64,000 nt of DNA, from assembly GCA_018398805.1 (NCBI GenBank), contig JAGFBZ010002379.1, positions 1,674,001-1,738,000 on the forward strand, in the 5' to 3' direction. Position 1 is the first letter of the stretch, and the number at the start of each line of letters is the position of its first letter. The translations under genes and the position numbers were made by a program. Shown in pieces: positions 63,196 through 64,000 of this stretch. Below the pieces are notes generated by a model. It did not search any database. It was not told where the DNA came from and was given only the letters and a program-made list of their open reading frames with translations. The DNA is from Hirundichthys speculiger. Lineage: Eukaryota; Chordata; Actinopteri; Beloniformes; Exocoetidae.

Positions 63196-64000
63196 GATGA
63201 CTGTCAAACACAACTGTTGAAACCACCCACCAGTTTGTCTCTTGATCATATGGATCTGCTGCTGAGATCACAGAAGCAGATCATTGGCCTGATTAATGTT
63301 TTCAGCTGCTTGAACTTAAGACATTGTTTTTAAACTGCAGTTGACAACATCACTGTATTAATTCTGCTACACTGAGATTGAAATACTTTTTTCATTCATT
63401 TATTTTTTGATGAGTCTGAAAAATTGCCTATCCTTGAATATATTTGTGAATTTGTTCCAAACTTTATCATCTTTAGAGAAGTGTATTGTGTGTACATTTC
63501 TGCACAAAGATTTAATCACAAAGGCGCATCGGCTGCAGCTCTGGTTTATCTTCCAGTGGCCTCAAACTATTAACCTTTTCTCGGTTTTTCTGGCAGACAA
63601 ATATTAACCTCATTGAAATTTAAAATTTAACTAACATATAGTCCAAAAAAAAAAAAAAAAAATGTTGGAGACCTCATTGTACTTGTGAATGCACATAAGT
63701 AAAATTTCCCTGCAATCTCAAATGCTACGCACTGGGACACGTCTCTACCATGCATATTCATCCCCACACACTCATAAGTGTTTGTTCATACACATTTTAG
63801 GATGTCCAATTATGTAAAAAAGACATGACACCGTCTTTTGATTGTAAGGCTTTAGTCATTTTAAGTTTTGCGATAAACACTTGAATGTTCCACCTGTGTA
63901 CTATAAAAGCTCCTTCTTTTTATAAGGGTGATTACACTTGCTAATTAACAGTTAATCAAGTGCACTGGATTAGCAGCTCCTAGCTGCTACTTACTCTTTT

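Larger units (their letters stand above)
60186..64000. other. intron after e72 (5' part)
   Basis: At least 3.8 kb. Contains a Tc1 terminal fragment (61395-61465) and a Tc1-like copy (62169-63195), with poly(A) at 63644-63661. No later utrophin exon was recognised. Confidence 0.85.

Noticed and set aside
63584..63620. tttttctggcag as start of another exon
   Set aside because: The following sequence reads into stops at once and has no family similarity.
60186..64000. Further utrophin exon (e73)
   Set aside because: No stretch with the expected LAQMER-like sequence and phase was seen; the ctggcag at 63588-63594 resembles an acceptor but the following codons do not match.

Overview
The window is a stretch of vertebrate, almost certainly ray-finned fish, genomic DNA. 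It is AT-rich and about 97% non-coding. It carries one recognisable gene on the + strand: the 3' half of a utrophin gene (utrn), a dystrophin paralogue. Seventeen exons were found between 2217 and 60185, all with GT-AG introns and a reading phase that carries across every junction. They total about 2.1 kb of coding sequence. Sixteen match the known lengths of human DMD exons 56, 57 and 59-72 (173, 157, 269, 147, 79, 61, 62, 75, 202, 86, 158, 167, 112, 137, 39, 66 nt), the first only after removing two extra bases. The exon in the DMD exon 58 position is 130 nt, the utrophin length, not the 121 nt of dystrophin. Residue choices (HQTQTTCW in the WW domain, TAKGHKL in the ZZ domain, [18 protein letters not shown] after it) also say utrophin. 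Exons are named below by their DMD equivalents (e56-e72).

Layout: 1-2216 is upstream intron. Then e56-e60 (2217-19366) hold the last spectrin repeats of the rod, e61-e63 (21821-31619) the hinge and WW domain, e64-e67 (33585-38626) the EF-hand-like region, e68-e69 (45994-49129) the ZZ zinc finger, and e70-e72 (53601-60185) the start of the C-terminal region. The window ends inside the next intron; syntrophin-binding exons, coiled coil and stop codon lie beyond 64000. Exon e56 carries two apparent single-base insertions that break the frame. Every other exon is intact, so sequence error or a damaged allele must be separated.

The introns carry transposon debris: an internally deleted DIRS-type tyrosine-recombinase retrotransposon with complete diagnostic termini (42271-45249), two copies of one Tc1-like family in opposite orientation (10016-11240 and 62169-63195), a second Tc1-like family (56135-57373, with a fragment at 61395), a palindromic MITE (18724-19092), SINE/LINE-like tails, and many microsatellites.

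Points for a second look are the double frameshift in e56, a TATA-plus-short-first-exon candidate at 25097-25223 in the intron where short dystrophin/utrophin (Dp71/Up71) promoters lie, the DIRS termini, an unexplained 120-codon open frame on the - strand at 50728-51090, and several perfect hairpins. No RNA gene, CRISPR array or second confirmed protein gene was found.
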